A stretch of DNA of 64,000 nucleotides from Agreia sp. Leaf283 (GTDB lineage Bacteria; Actinomycetota; Actinomycetes; Actinomycetales; Microbacteriaceae): NCBI RefSeq assembly GCF_001422485.1, contig NZ_LMNF01000003.1:1-64000 (forward strand), read 5' to 3'. Below the pieces are notes generated by a model, which did no database searches, had not been told where the DNA came from, and was given only the letters and a program-made list of their open reading frames with translations. Of the stretch, positions 44,980 to 53,526 are shown piece after piece. The position numbers and the translations under genes are program-made. The stretch's first letter is position 1; each line of letters begins with the position of its first letter.

Positions 44980-46530
44980 TCAGTCCCAGTTCACCACCGG
45001 GTTGTCAGACGCCATGTCGACCGAGGGGGTTCCGAGGGCCGGGGCGAAGTAGATCGAGCAGCGCCCGGTCGCTCCATCCTTCGTGCAGTCGGCCTCGACC
45101 GACGGCGAGCCGATGTACTCGCCCTCGACCAGCGTGGGATTGTCGTAGCTCGGCGTCGCCTCGAGGGAGTCGAGCGTCGCGTTCGAGTCGGCGCTGAGGC
45201 TGCGGGTGATGGTGCCGTCGGCGAGCTGCGTGCCGTCGCTGATGGTCGCAGGCAGATCGATGCCACAGCCGGCGGCCAACGTGGTCGACGCGATGCAGGC
45301 GTCGACCGCTGCCCTCACGAGACCGCGGAACTGCTGCAGGGCCTCTTCGGTGAGCGCGGGCTTGATCTGCGACGTGTCGGCCGATTCATACGGCTCCGTG
45401 ATCGTCACCGTGGTGGGGCCGGAGAGCGTGAAGTTCTTCAGCGAGGTGGCCAGCTCGTACGTGCCGGGGAACACCTCCACCGATTCCGCGTCGACCTCTA
45501 CACCGTTGATCGTGAGTCCCAGACCGTCGAAGGGCTCGGTGTAGATCGAGCCGGTGCCTCCGCTGATCTCCCACTTTCCGTCGTCGTCGTAGTCGGACGT
45601 GCTGAAGGTGGTGGTGATGGGCTCGCCGTTCAGCATGTACGTCGCCGTGACATCGGCCGAACCGCTTTCGCCCTTCGTCTCGGGAACGTCGATCTCGGTG
45701 ATCGGTGCCAGCTCGGCCGACGCCGCGAGGGCCTCGTCGGTGAGCAGCGTCGAATCGTTCGGAGGCGAGCTGAGGTAACCGAGCGCGGTCTTGGCGTCGC
45801 CGTCGGCGATGGCCGTGAGATAGTCGGTCACGGCGTCTGAGGGCGATGACGCCTGTGCCTTGGGCTCTTCGCCACCCCCGCCGCCTCCGCCGCCGGCCAT
45901 TCCGCCGATGCGCGAGATACCGAAGACGACGCCGACCACCAGAAGCACGACCACGAGAATCGCACCGCCGATGATTCCGATCAGGGCGCCCGTGCCGAGC
46001 TTGCGCTTGGGTCCCTTCGGCGCCGCGTAGCCTGCGGTGGGCTGAGCGCCGTACTGCGGTGCTCCGTTTTGCGGTGCTCCATACTGCGGCGCACCGTTCT
46101 GGGGAGCGCCGTTCTGAGGTGCTCCGTTCTGCGGTGCTCCGTACTGGGGCGCGCCGGGGGCCTGGGGCGGCGCCGAGGGCGGCACGTACTGCCCGCCCGC
46201 GTACGGCGGCTGCTGCGGTGCCTGAGGCGCGGACGGTGCCTGCGGGGGCGCGGCGGGAGCCTGCGGAGGCGCTGACGGTGCGTGCGGCGGCGCGGCGGGT
46301 GCCTGCGGAGGCGCTGACGGTGCCTGCGGCGGCGCGGCGGGAGCCTGCGGAGGTGTAACCGGCGCGGACGGCGCCTGCGGCACATCCGGCGCCTTCGGTG
46401 TCTCGGGAGCGGGCGGCACCTGCTGTGCGTCGGGCGCGTCAGGCGCCTCCGGCTGCGCCGGGGCGCCGGGGAATGCGGGGAGCGGGGGAGTGCCCTGTTT
46501 GTCTTCGGCCCTGTCGTCGTTGTCGCTCAT
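44980..46530 (-). CDS. Proline-rich single-pass membrane protein with extracytoplasmic domains
   Basis: A 516-residue protein from ATG 46530, with GAAGGA five bases before it. Residues 1-170 are Pro/Ala/Gln-rich with PPQAPAAPPQAPSAP-type repeats and NGAPQ/YGAPQ repeats. A single helix follows (GALIGIIGGAILVVVLLVVGVV), then a run of eight glycines. The outside part starts with a DUF4878/lumazine-binding-like segment (PSDAVTDYLTAIADGDAKTALGYL) and ends in beta-rich sequence with a cysteine pair (DCTKDGATGRCSIYF). Such proteins are common in actinomycetes, and a role at the cell surface is inferred. The function is unknown. Confidence 0.78.
   Translation of the reverse strand: MSDNDDRAEDKQGTPPLPAFPGAPAQPEAPDAPDAQQVPPAPETPKAPDVPQAPSAPVTPPQAPAAPPQAPSAPPQAPAAPPHAPSAPPQAPAAPPQAPSAPQAPQQPPYAGGQYVPPSAPPQAPGAPQYGAPQNGAPQNGAPQNGAPQYGAPQNGAPQYGAQPTAGYAAPKGPKRKLGTGALIGIIGGAILVVVLLVVGVVFGISRIGGMAGGGGGGGGEEPKAQASSPSDAVTDYLTAIADGDAKTALGYLSSPPNDSTLLTDEALAASAELAPITEIDVPETKGESGSADVTATYMLNGEPITTTFSTSDYDDDGKWEISGGTGSIYTEPFDGLGLTINGVEVDAESVEVFPGTYELATSLKNFTLSGPTTVTITEPYESADTSQIKPALTEEALQQFRGLVRAAVDACIASTTLAAGCGIDLPATISDGTQLADGTITRSLSADSNATLDSLEATPSYDNPTLVEGEYIGSPSVEADCTKDGATGRCSIYFAPALGTPSVDMASDNPVVNWD
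46028..46370 (-). repeat. Coding repeats in the proline-rich N-terminus
   Basis: From 46028 to 46150, units of 15 to 18 bases code (N/Y)GAPQ. From 46225 to 46370, units of about 45 bases code PPQAP(A/S)AP pairs. Both are in frame and imperfect, a typical pattern of slippage-prone disordered regions. Confidence 0.75.
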
Positions 46531-46619
46531 GGGTTCCTTCGTCGTTACGGAATGGGCTGTGCGTTCGGGCACACGGGCGAGCGCCGCGACATCGATCGCT
46601 CGATATCGCGACAAGCTCG

Positions 46620-47633
46620 TCACCCCCCAGTCTGGTGCCAGACGAAGTCGATTGCAGCCCTCAACGCGGCGAGCCCCTCTGGACGGTCGAGATCGAACTG
46701 GTATTCGTGCGGCAGCGGGGGAGTGAGATCGTCGGGCCAGAACAGCCGCGTCACGTCGACGCCCAGCGACTCCAAGCGATCGGCGAACGGCTTCGCCTGG
46801 CCGTCGGTCAGGGGGTCGCCGTTGCCTCCGCTGATGAATGTCGGAGGAAACGCCGCGGTCGCCCGGTGCATCATCGACATCTGCCCGAGCAACGGCGACG
46901 TGGCGAAGCGACGGCCGCCCACGTAGGCGTGCAGGGCTGTTCGGTTGCCCCATCCGACGATGCCCGTCGCGGTCAGCAGGCCCTCCAGGTGGTAGATGCC
47001 GCAGTGCAGGATCACACCGCGCAGCTGGTGTGCCGCAAGACCGGGCCGGATGCCGAGCTCGGCCGCATAGGCCGGGTCGGTGATGGCGGTGGCCAGCTGG
47101 CTCGAGAGCTGGGCGCCCGCCGAGTCGCCGGCGAGCACGATGCGGTCGGGGTCGATGTGCAGCGCGTCGGCGTTCGCGACGAGATAGGCGTGGGCGTCGT
47201 TCAGCTGGTGCACGGCGGTGGGATAGCGGCTCGCGGGGCCTCGGGAGTAGTCCACGCTCACCACCGTGAAGCCCGCCGCGGCGAGCAGCTCGAAGTAGGG
47301 CGCCGCGTTCGCGCGGCCGCCCGAGATCCACGCGCCGCCGTGCGTCCAGACCACGGTCGGAAGGCCGGCCGACGCGCCCGACGGGTGGTAGACATCCAGA
47401 AGCGCGTGCTGGTCGTGCGGCCGATACCGGATGCCGGTGGCCCGGTCGACCCCGCCCGGTGCGTGGGCCTGCAGGGCCTTCAAGACGCGCGCCCCGTCTT
47501 TCTCGAAGACATATCGCACGAGTATCGCCGACGGCCACGGGCTCAGTTTCCACGCGGAGATCGCGGCCGCAGTGACGGCTCCGATGACGACCGCCGCCGT
47601 TCCGACGCGGGCGCGTGTGCGTCGATGGGTCAT
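46620..47633 (-). CDS. Alpha/beta-hydrolase, HSL/BD-FAE-type esterase
   Basis: A 337-residue hydrolase with an N-terminal membrane helix or uncleaved signal (VGTAAVVIGAVTAAAISAW). Family motifs: the oxyanion motif HGGAWISGG, the nucleophile elbow LAGDSAGAQLSSQL with the catalytic Ser, the acid in SGGNGDPLTDGQ and His in PLPHEYQF. The pattern matches short-chain carboxyl esterases of the hormone-sensitive-lipase group. The natural substrate is unknown. Its ATG overlaps the stop of the hydrolase upstream (ATGA), so two exported-side hydrolases are made together. Confidence 0.9.
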   Translation of the reverse strand: MTHRRTRARVGTAAVVIGAVTAAAISAWKLSPWPSAILVRYVFEKDGARVLKALQAHAPGGVDRATGIRYRPHDQHALLDVYHPSGASAGLPTVVWTHGGAWISGGRANAAPYFELLAAAGFTVVSVDYSRGPASRYPTAVHQLNDAHAYLVANADALHIDPDRIVLAGDSAGAQLSSQLATAITDPAYAAELGIRPGLAAHQLRGVILHCGIYHLEGLLTATGIVGWGNRTALHAYVGGRRFATSPLLGQMSMMHRATAAFPPTFISGGNGDPLTDGQAKPFADRLESLGVDVTRLFWPDDLTPPLPHEYQFDLDRPEGLAALRAAIDFVWHQTGG

Positions 47634-48364
47634 TGCAGGGCTCCCGTGATCGTGTCGGTGATGATGTCGCGCATATCGGAGTCGTCGATCGAGGAGTCAC
47701 CGTCGCCGGCTTGCAGCCCGTAGTCGCCGAAGGCCGCGTGGTTGGCTCCCTCGATCTCGACGAAGGTCGTGTCTGCGGGCAGCGCCTTCGCGTTGGCGTC
47801 GATCTTGGCGGGCGTGCTCAGCCCGTCGGCGCTTCCAGAAAGCGAGACGACGGTCAGCTCGGAGTCGGAGAGGTTGTTGGCGCAGTACGACCCGAAGAGA
47901 ACGAGCCCCTTCACATCAGGAGAGTCGGCGTACATGCACGCCTTCACCCCGCCCAGGGAGTGCCCGCCCACGAACCAGTCGGAGACGTCGGGCGCGAGTG
48001 AAGTGAAGGCCGAGAGAGGCCGCGTCTCGAACAGCCCGAAATTGAGGAACGGGCGCACGATCACGACCGTGTATCCGGCATCGACGAGGCCCGACAGTTT
48101 GTAGGCGTAGGCGACGGGTTCGATCTTGGCGCCCGCGATGAAGACGAGGCCCTCGCCGTTCGCGTCGGAGGCGGGAGCCATGACGACCGAGTCTCGCGAG
48201 TAGTCGAGGGAGATCGCCGGGTCATCTGCCACCTCGGCGAGAGGCTCGCGCTCGGCGGCGGATGTGACGTTGGCGTAGACGAGAAAACCGCTCGCACCCA
48301 CGACGATCGCGGCGACGAGAACGGCGGCGGTGGCGCGCAGCGCGCCGCGACGGCGAGAAGTCAT
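47630..48364 (-). CDS. Alpha/beta-hydrolase, dienelactone-hydrolase-like, membrane-anchored
   Basis: A 244-residue protein from ATG 48364. The N-terminal helix (AAVLVAAIVVGASGFLVYANV) anchors it or serves as a signal. The nucleophile elbow is VGGHSLGGVKACMYA, with the acid probably in LSGSADGLSTP and His in IEGANHAAFGDYG. The layout is that of the PF12695-type hydrolases. It is coupled to the second hydrolase and divergent from arfB, with 36 bases between the starts. The substrate is unknown. Confidence 0.87.
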   Translation of the reverse strand: MTSRRRGALRATAAVLVAAIVVGASGFLVYANVTSAAEREPLAEVADDPAISLDYSRDSVVMAPASDANGEGLVFIAGAKIEPVAYAYKLSGLVDAGYTVVIVRPFLNFGLFETRPLSAFTSLAPDVSDWFVGGHSLGGVKACMYADSPDVKGLVLFGSYCANNLSDSELTVVSLSGSADGLSTPAKIDANAKALPADTTFVEIEGANHAAFGDYGLQAGDGDSSIDDSDMRDIITDTITGALQ

Positions 48365-48400
48365 GGGGCCAATTCTCCCTGATCGTGCAACGCTGGGTAT

Positions 48401-48823
48401 ATGGATCTCGAGGTGGTGGATGGGCTCACCATCCCGGCGGCGGAGCTCGACTGGCGATTCTCGCGCTCGTCGGGCCCGGGCGGCCAGCACGTCAACACGT
48501 CCGACAGCAGGGTGCAGCTGTCGTGGAGCATCGCCGACTCCGCCGTGCTCAGCGAGTCGCAGCGCGAGCAACTGCTGAGCAGGCTCGGTCGACGTCTCAC
48601 GGCTGGTCGCATCACCGTCACGGTCTCCGCCCAGCGCTCACAGCTGCGCAATCGCGAGACCGCCCTCGAGCATCTCGGCGAGCTCGTGCGCGACGCGCTG
48701 GCGCCTCCCGCGCCGCTCCGGCGCGCGACGAGGCCGACCCGAGGCTCGGCGAGGCGGCATCTCGCCGGCAAGAAACGCCGGTCGGAGACCAAGCAGCAGC
48801 GTCAACGGCCGTCGGCCGAATAG
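48401..48823 (+). CDS. arfB: Peptidyl-tRNA hydrolase ArfB, ribosome rescue factor
   Basis: A 140-residue release-factor-like protein that frees ribosomes stalled without a stop codon. The GGQ loop is in RSSGPGGQHVNTSDSRVQLSW. The C-terminal tail that enters the empty mRNA channel is basic (RRATRPTRGSARRHLAGKKRRSE), as required. It lacks the codon-recognition domain of true release factors. The length fits ArfB/YaeJ. The start is ATG 48401. It converges on the GH15 gene. Confidence 0.95.
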   Translation: MDLEVVDGLTIPAAELDWRFSRSSGPGGQHVNTSDSRVQLSWSIADSAVLSESQREQLLSRLGRRLTAGRITVTVSAQRSQLRNRETALEHLGELVRDALAPPAPLRRATRPTRGSARRHLAGKKRRSETKQQRQRPSAE

Positions 48824-48845
48824 ACGAGCCGGGCCTCGTCCGCGC

Positions 48846-50639
48846 TCAGTTCTCTTCCGTCGTCGGCGGCGAGTGGCGGTCGATAGCGTCGGCCGCGCGC
48901 ACCAGCGCGAGGTGCGACAGAGCCTGGGGCGTGTTGCCCATCTGGCGTCCCGCGGCCGGGTCGTACTCCTCCGAGAGCAGCCCCACGTCGTTGGTGAACG
49001 AGACCAGCCTGTCCATGAGCGTGACCGCGTCGGCGAGCCGCCCCGAGCCGGCCCACTGCTCCGCAAGCCAGAACGAGCAGGCGAGAAACGGATGCTCGCC
49101 GGCCGGCAGCCCGTCGACGTCGCTCTCGGTGCGATACCGCATTACGAGCCCGTCGTTCAGGAGGTCGCTCTCGATGGCCTTCACCGTGCCGAGCATGCGC
49201 GCATCCGTCGGGGTGCAGAAGCCGGTTTGCGGAAGCAGGAGCAGCGACGCGTCGACCTCGGTACTGCCGTAGTACTGGGTGTAGGTGCCGCGCTCGGCGT
49301 CCCAGCCGTTCTGCTCGATCTCGTCGCGCACCTCGTCGCGCAGCTTCTCCCAGCGCTCGGCCGGCCCGTCGAGCCCGAACTCGCGCACGCCCCGCACGGC
49401 CCTGTCGAGGGCGACCCAGATCATGACGCGCGAGTGCGTGAAGTGCTGCAGCGCACCGCGGATCTCCCAGATGCCGTTGTCGGGCCTTGTCCAGTTCTCT
49501 TCGACGAAACTCATCAGGGCCCTCTGCAGCGGCCAGCTGAACTCCGTCTCCTCGGCGCCCGCGAGCCGTGCCTCGTGCAGGGCCATCATGACCTCGCCGA
49601 TCACGTCGGCTTGGTACTGCAGCGCCGCCCCGTTGCCGATGCGCACGGGCGAGGCGCCCTGGTAGCCCGGCAGGCTCGTGATCTCGCGCTCGGGCAGTTC
49701 GCGTTCGCCCGCCAGACCGTACATGATCTGGATGTCTGCGGGATCGCCCGCGATGGCGCGCAGCAGCCAGTCGCGCCAGTTCACTGCCTCCTCGTCGAAG
49801 CCGTGCGAGAGCAGGACCTGCAGCGTGAGCGACGCATCGCGCAGCCACACGTAGCGGTAGTCCCAGTTGCGAACCCCGCCCTGCGATTCGGGGAGCGACG
49901 TCGTGGCCGCCGCCACGATGCCGCCCGTGTCCTCGTGGCTGAGCGCGCGCAGTACGAGAAGAGACCGGATGACCTCCGGCCCGTACGGCCCGTCGTGGGT
50001 GAGCGACTTCGACCACTCCGCCCACCACGACTTCGTGGCGACGAGGCGTTCGTCGAAATCGAGCTGCTGCGGGGGCTCCCGGTGCGACGGGAACCAGGTG
50101 AGCGAGATGTCGACGTGGCTGCCCTCGCGCACCTGGAACACCCCGCGGTGCCGGGTGTCGGCGGCCGTGAGCCGCGGGCCGCGCCGCACCAGCGCATCCG
50201 GCCCGGCGATGGCCACGAGCATCGGATGGCCGTTCTCGCGAGACTGGCGCACCCAGGGAACGGCCGTCGCGTACCCGAAGCGGATCACCAGCTCCTCGAC
50301 CATCTCGACGTGACCCGAGACGCCGCGCACCCGACGCAGAACGTCGGCCCGTCGGTCGCCGTGCGGCATGAGGTCGGTGACCTCGACCACGCCCGTCGGG
50401 GTGGTCCAGGTGGTGACAAGCACGAACGTGCTGCCGTCGTAGACGCGGGTGCAGGTGGCGTCGGGCGACGACGGGGCCAGGAGCCAGCGGCCGTGCTCCT
50501 CGGTGCCGAGAAGAGCGCCGAACGTCGACGGCGAGTCGTAGCGGGGGAGGCAGAGCCAGTCGATGCTGCCGTCCCGCCCCACGAGGGCCGCCGTGTGGCA
50601 GTCGCTGATCAGGGCGTAATCCTCGATGGCCAGGCTCAT
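48846..50639 (-). CDS. Glycoside hydrolase family 15 protein (trehalase/glucoamylase-like)
   Basis: A 597-residue protein from ATG 50639 (MSLAIEDYALISDCHTAALVG), without a signal peptide, so cytoplasmic. The N-terminal beta-sandwich (SIDWLCLPRYDSPSTFGALL) is followed by the (alpha/alpha)6 barrel with NWDYRYVWLRDASLTLQVLL, PDNGIWEIRG, and the C-terminal catalytic region GLLSEEYDPAAGRQMGNTPQALSHL. Actinobacterial members of this size include trehalases as well as glucoamylase-like enzymes, and specificity is not set by sequence alone. It is divergent from zwf, so both may serve glucose entry into the pentose phosphate route. Confidence 0.9.
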   Translation of the reverse strand: MSLAIEDYALISDCHTAALVGRDGSIDWLCLPRYDSPSTFGALLGTEEHGRWLLAPSSPDATCTRVYDGSTFVLVTTWTTPTGVVEVTDLMPHGDRRADVLRRVRGVSGHVEMVEELVIRFGYATAVPWVRQSRENGHPMLVAIAGPDALVRRGPRLTAADTRHRGVFQVREGSHVDISLTWFPSHREPPQQLDFDERLVATKSWWAEWSKSLTHDGPYGPEVIRSLLVLRALSHEDTGGIVAAATTSLPESQGGVRNWDYRYVWLRDASLTLQVLLSHGFDEEAVNWRDWLLRAIAGDPADIQIMYGLAGERELPEREITSLPGYQGASPVRIGNGAALQYQADVIGEVMMALHEARLAGAEETEFSWPLQRALMSFVEENWTRPDNGIWEIRGALQHFTHSRVMIWVALDRAVRGVREFGLDGPAERWEKLRDEVRDEIEQNGWDAERGTYTQYYGSTEVDASLLLLPQTGFCTPTDARMLGTVKAIESDLLNDGLVMRYRTESDVDGLPAGEHPFLACSFWLAEQWAGSGRLADAVTLMDRLVSFTNDVGLLSEEYDPAAGRQMGNTPQALSHLALVRAADAIDRHSPPTTEEN

Positions 50640-50682
50640 TACCCCATCTTCACACCTGAAAGCCACGGTCGGCGCCCGGTAC

Positions 50683-50688
50683 TAGCCT
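50683..50688 (+). promoter_or_regulatory. -10 for leaderless zwf
   Basis: TAGCCT, seven bases (GACTACC), then ATG 50696. No ribosome site is visible. Confidence 0.45.
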
Positions 50689-50695
50689 GACTACC

Positions 50696-52072
50696 ATGTC
50701 GAAGAAATTGTCATCGCTGATCATTCTCGGAGCCTCAGGCGACCTCACCTCGCGCCTGCTCCTTCCCGGCCTCGGCCAGCTGCTCGACGAGCAGGGCGAG
50801 CGCCACCTGCAGCTGATCGGCGCGGGCAGCGCCGACTGGAGCGACGACGACTTCAGAAAGGTCGTCGACACGGCCTTCGACACGGTGAACTGCACCGGGC
50901 CGTCGGGCGATCACACGCGAACCACCGCCACCTATGTGAAGGCCGACGTCACCGATCCGGCCGTGCTGCAGAAGCTCATCGACTCGTGCGATGCCGCCCC
51001 CGCGATCTACTTCGCCCTGCCTCCCGCCGTGGCCGTGGCCGCCTGCACCGCTCTCGAGCACGTCACCCGGCCGGCCGGGCTCACGCTCGCCCTCGAGAAG
51101 CCGTTCGGCACCGACGTGGCGAGCGCGGAGGCGCTGAACGCGCAGCTGGCCAAGCTCGTTCCCGAGAACCAGATCCACCGCGTCGACCACTTCCTCGGCC
51201 GCTCCACCGTCTTCAACCTGCTCGGCCTGCGCTTCGCGAACCGCATCTTCGAGCCCGTCTGGAACGCCGAGCACATCGAGAAGGTCGACATCGTCTACGA
51301 CGAGCAGCTCGGGCTCGAGGGCCGGGCCGGCTACTACGACACCGCGGGCGCTCTCATCGACATGATCCAGAGCCACCTGCTGCAGGTCATGGCGGTGGTC
51401 GCGATGGAGCCGCCGTCGACACTCGGCGCCGACGACCTGCGCGACGCGAAAGAGATCGTGCTGCGCGCCACGAGCCTGAAAGACGGCGATCCGGCCGCCT
51501 CGAGCCGACGCGCCCGCTACACCGCGGGCGACGTCGACGGCCGCGAGATGCCCGCCTACTCCAAGGAGCCCGGCGTCGTCGCCTCGCGCAAGACCGAGAC
51601 GCTCGCCGAGGTCACCGTGCAGATCGACACGTGGCGCTGGGCCGGCGTGCCGTTCACCCTCCGCAGCGGCAAGGCGCTCTCCGAGCGTCGTCGCGAGATC
51701 GCGATCACGTTCAAGAAGGCGAACAGGGTGCCCACCGGGCTCACGGGAACCGAGCATCCGAACGTTCTGCGCATCTACCTCGCCCCCGACAAGATGTCGT
51801 TCGAGCTCAACGTGAACGGTCCGGGCGACCCCTACGAGCTCGAGAAGACACAGCTCGACGCCCTCTTCGGCGACGGCCAGCTGCTGGCCTACCGAGAGGT
51901 GCTCGCGGGCATTCTCGACGGAGACCCCTCGCTGTCGGTCAGGGGCGACTCTGCCGTGGAGGGATGGCGCATCGTGGCCCCGGTGCTCGAGGCGTGGCGG
52001 GCCGACGAGGTGCCGCTCGACACATACAAGGCGGGCTCCGACGGCCCGTCGAAATGGGCCCGCATCGGCTGA
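50696..52072 (+). CDS. zwf: Glucose-6-phosphate dehydrogenase
   Basis: It oxidises glucose 6-phosphate to 6-phosphogluconolactone with NAD(P) and opens the oxidative pentose phosphate route. Its 458 residues are a little short of the usual 480-510. The nucleotide site is IILGASGDLTSRLLLPGLGQL, the substrate and catalytic site is IHRVDHFLGRSTVFNLL, and EKPFGTD and WRWAGVPFTLRSGKAL are further family motifs. The companion genes opcA, tal, tkt and pgl usually clustered with zwf in actinomycetes are absent here, so this may be a second zwf copy in the genome. A repeat copy follows 34 bases after the stop. Confidence 0.94.
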   Translation: MSKKLSSLIILGASGDLTSRLLLPGLGQLLDEQGERHLQLIGAGSADWSDDDFRKVVDTAFDTVNCTGPSGDHTRTTATYVKADVTDPAVLQKLIDSCDAAPAIYFALPPAVAVAACTALEHVTRPAGLTLALEKPFGTDVASAEALNAQLAKLVPENQIHRVDHFLGRSTVFNLLGLRFANRIFEPVWNAEHIEKVDIVYDEQLGLEGRAGYYDTAGALIDMIQSHLLQVMAVVAMEPPSTLGADDLRDAKEIVLRATSLKDGDPAASSRRARYTAGDVDGREMPAYSKEPGVVASRKTETLAEVTVQIDTWRWAGVPFTLRSGKALSERRREIAITFKKANRVPTGLTGTEHPNVLRIYLAPDKMSFELNVNGPGDPYELEKTQLDALFGDGQLLAYREVLAGILDGDPSLSVRGDSAVEGWRIVAPVLEAWRADEVPLDTYKAGSDGPSKWARIG

Positions 52073-52106
52073 CCCCGGATGGGCCCTGCGCTGGATGGAC
52101 ACGCAG

Positions 52107-52130
52107 CCCTTCGACAGGCTCAGGGAACGG
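52107..52130. repeat. Single copy of the GTTCCCTGAGCTTGTCGAAGGG repeat (inverted orientation)
   Basis: CCCTTCGACAGGCTCAGGGAACGG lies in the convergent gap between zwf and the adenylate-forming ligase. It has no inverted partner. Confidence 0.88.
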
Positions 52131-52158
52131 ACCTGGGGGATCGAAACCACTCCTGCTG

Positions 52159-53526
52159 TCAGGCGCGCGAGACGTAGCGGCGGGGTTTGCCCTCCCCGAG
52201 CTCAGAGAGCGAACCCCGCCGCTGCACCTCGACCGGGCGTCCCAGCAGCGCCTCGAGGGCGGCCGTGACCCGCGCCGAGTCGCCCCGCACGATCGTCGCC
52301 TCGACCCGGCCCGTCGCATCCTGCACCACCGACCAGCCGTGGGCGCCGGCCGCCTGCAGGTGCTGGGTCAGGTCGACGCACGGCACGCGGCTGCCATCGG
52401 AGGCGAGGAACGTGGTCGCCTCGCGGCCCTCGAGGTCGGCGATCGCGAGCCGACCGTCGACGTCGACCAGGCGCCCGAAGTCGCCGGTGCGGTAGCGCAC
52501 GAGCGGCAGCAGCGGATTCTCGCCGGCGGTCACCACGATCTCTCCGTTCGCGCCGGCCGGGGCCGGCCGGCCCAGCTCGTCGACCACCTCGACGCGAACG
52601 CGCCGGTCGAGCACCACGAACGGGCCGTCGTCGGCTCGGGATGCGATGGGCCGGGTCTCGTGGAGTCCGTAGATGTCGATCACGGGGCAGCCGTAGGCGC
52701 GCTCGAGGTCGTGGCGCAGCGCGCTCGACAGGGCCATCGCGCCGGAGAAGATCACGAGGGGGCGGAGCGCCGCGACGAGCTCGGGGTCGAGCAGCTCGGC
52801 GAGGCTCGTGGGGCTGCCGCTGAACGCTTGCGGGTTCTGGGCGACGAGGAAGCGCGTGCGCGTGTCGGGGCTGCGCCAGCCGCGCTCGTCAAGGTTGAGA
52901 CGCGCCATCGTGGCCTGGTCGAAGGAGCTGATCACCGAGGCGTAGGTGAACGCCTGTCGCTGCTTCACGACGTGGGCGAGTGCGAGGCGGCTGTGATCCG
53001 GCGCCCATTCGACGCCCTGCTCCGCCGCGAGCGAGACCATGAGGTGGAAGGTGCGTGCCGTGTCCTCGATGTCGTCGGGAATCAGCAGCGCCCGGCCCGT
53101 GCTGCCCGAGCTCGAGCCGTGCACGGCCCGTGCGAGATCGGCGTCGAGGGGCACGAACGCCGACACGTCGTCGACGAGGTCGTCGCGGACGATCAGAGGA
53201 AAGTCCTGCAGCGAGAGAAGCTCGGCCGCACGTCTTCTGTAGGCGGGAAGGCGTCGCGCGGTGTCGAGGTGCTCGTCGATCCAGCCGGTCGTCGGCAGCG
53301 GCTGGCGAACGCGCCGCACGGCCTCGGACGAGAGCCGGTCGCCTGTGGCGTGAACCCAGGCCGGGGCATCCGGATGCGACCGCAGCGTCTCGAGCCGTCG
53401 CGCGCCCTCGGCGCTGAGCGTCGGCCAGCGCTCGGCATCGACGAGGGCCGTCTGGCCGCCGGGGGCGTACTCGGCGATGGCCAGCGGATCGTCGGGGTCG
53501 GGCGCATTCATGCCGTTCACGCTCAT
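52159..53526 (-). CDS. PaaK/LuxE-like adenylate-forming ligase, last gene of the AAA/vWA operon
   Basis: A 455-residue ANL-superfamily enzyme, expected to activate a carboxylate with ATP. The AMP/phosphate loop is VHGSSSGSTGRALLIPDD, a Y-G-x-x-E-like motif is IDIYGLHETRPIA, and the hinge motif is LLPLVRYRTGDFGRLVD. A C-terminal GEGKPRRYVSR supplies the lysine expected near the end of PaaK-type enzymes. Length and motifs fit phenylacetate-CoA ligase or LuxE acyl-protein synthetase and not the longer acyl-CoA synthetases. No CoA-pathway genes are adjacent. ATG 53526 overlaps the stop of the previous gene (ATGA). An enzyme that adenylates or tags a target under control of the ATPase is an inference. 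Confidence 0.78.
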   Translation of the reverse strand: MSVNGMNAPDPDDPLAIAEYAPGGQTALVDAERWPTLSAEGARRLETLRSHPDAPAWVHATGDRLSSEAVRRVRQPLPTTGWIDEHLDTARRLPAYRRRAAELLSLQDFPLIVRDDLVDDVSAFVPLDADLARAVHGSSSGSTGRALLIPDDIEDTARTFHLMVSLAAEQGVEWAPDHSRLALAHVVKQRQAFTYASVISSFDQATMARLNLDERGWRSPDTRTRFLVAQNPQAFSGSPTSLAELLDPELVAALRPLVIFSGAMALSSALRHDLERAYGCPVIDIYGLHETRPIASRADDGPFVVLDRRVRVEVVDELGRPAPAGANGEIVVTAGENPLLPLVRYRTGDFGRLVDVDGRLAIADLEGREATTFLASDGSRVPCVDLTQHLQAAGAHGWSVVQDATGRVEATIVRGDSARVTAALEALLGRPVEVQRRGSLSELGEGKPRRYVSRA

